DNA of 45,502 nt from NCBI GenBank assembly GCA_902558895.1, contig CACEFS010000008.1, forward strand, positions 1 to 45,502, read 5' to 3'. Below are positions 45,340-45,502 of the stretch, one piece after another; position 1 is the stretch's first letter, and each line of letters starts with the position of its first letter. Made by a program: the position numbers and the translations under genes. Below the pieces are notes generated by a model. The model saw only the letters and a list, made by a program, of their open reading frames with translations, was not told the origin of the DNA and searched no databases. Source of the stretch: an uncultured Prochlorococcus sp. (GTDB lineage: Bacteria > Cyanobacteriota > Cyanobacteriia > PCC-6307 > Cyanobiaceae).

Positions 45340-45502
45340 ATGAATATTGATAGTATTGCAATTGAAGCTGCAACTGATGGAGCCTGCAGTGGTAATCCAG
45401 GTCCAGGTGGTTGGGGTGGTCTAATAATTTTTGAAGACAAAAGTGAATTAGAAATAGGTGGTTTCGAGCAAAATACTACTAATAATAGAATGGAACTAAC
45501 TG
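45340..45502 (+). CDS. rnhA: Ribonuclease HI, N-terminal part (runs off the window)
   Basis: From ATG at 45340 the frame reads on to the window edge (54 codons). [20 protein letters not shown] (about 9-28) is the RNase HI signature with the first catalytic Asp, and TTNNRMELT at the edge carries the catalytic Glu. The enzyme removes RNA from RNA-DNA hybrids. It follows rplL across a strong hairpin. Confidence 0.93.
   Translation, partial: MNIDSIAIEAATDGACSGNPGPGGWGGLIIFEDKSELEIGGFEQNTTNNRMELT

Overview
The window is chromosomal DNA of a very AT-rich picocyanobacterium. The gene content and density point to a high-light-adapted Prochlorococcus: psbA (D1), psbO, ntcA, crtR, cp12, a bicA-sbtA-sbtB bicarbonate-uptake cluster, Ycf20/Ycf66-type proteins, several small cyanobacteria-only families, and almost no intergenic space. 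Assignment to the genus is confident; assignment to a clade is recollection of gene order and not proven here. I see no insertion sequence, prophage, CRISPR array or integrase. This is core genome, with oddities at the level of single genes.

Layout. 1-1331 (minus): the start of a DUF3084 membrane/coiled-coil protein and the nitrogen regulator ntcA, which has a well-formed NtcA-type promoter of its own. 1532-3345 (plus): a tight three-gene operon of a cobalamin-adenosyltransferase-like protein without a P-loop, dcd and thyX. 3349-9962: a txlA-like thioredoxin, glmM, trmB, DUF3177, a DUF7734-type gene broken or frameshifted at an A-AAA-AAG heptamer, and ileS. 10084-14963: Ycf66-like protein, tRNA-Leu(UAG), crtR, gatC, a 3-methyladenine DNA glycosylase, pyrB, Ycf20-like protein and two small conserved proteins. 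crtR and the glycosylase have intact frames that begin without any ATG, GTG or TTG. 14953-20366 (plus): coaBC, psbO, sat, ftsH. 20388-25649: a KDPG-aldolase-like gene, aroC, psbA with a palindromic control region and a divergent 42-codon ORF, an aspartoacylase-family hydrolase and a glutathione-transferase-family protein. 25768-31223: cp12, a small unknown, obg, mutS2, a VOC-fold protein, hemB. 31447-34388 (plus): bicA-sbtA-sbtB. 34406-41915: a thioredoxin-reductase-like flavoprotein lacking the NADPH motif, a coiled-coil protein coupled to an ABC1 kinase, enolase, a ClpB-type disaggregase. 41978-45502 (plus): secE-nusG-rplK-rplA-[L10 leader]-rplJ-rplL and the 5' end of rnhA.

Together the genes cover photosystem II (psbA, psbO, with ftsH a likely D1-turnover protease), inorganic carbon acquisition and dark shut-off of the Calvin cycle (bicA, sbtA, sbtB, cp12), nitrogen control (ntcA), sulfate activation (sat), pyrimidine and thymidylate synthesis (pyrB, dcd, thyX), cofactor and pigment synthesis (coaBC, hemB, crtR, aroC), and translation. 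No intergenic stretch exceeds about 300 bases. The most unusual points are the two genes lacking a normal start codon, the slippery-site frameshift, the P-loop-less CobO homologue in a DNA-precursor operon, the NADPH-motif-less TrxB homologue, and the palindrome over the likely psbA promoter.
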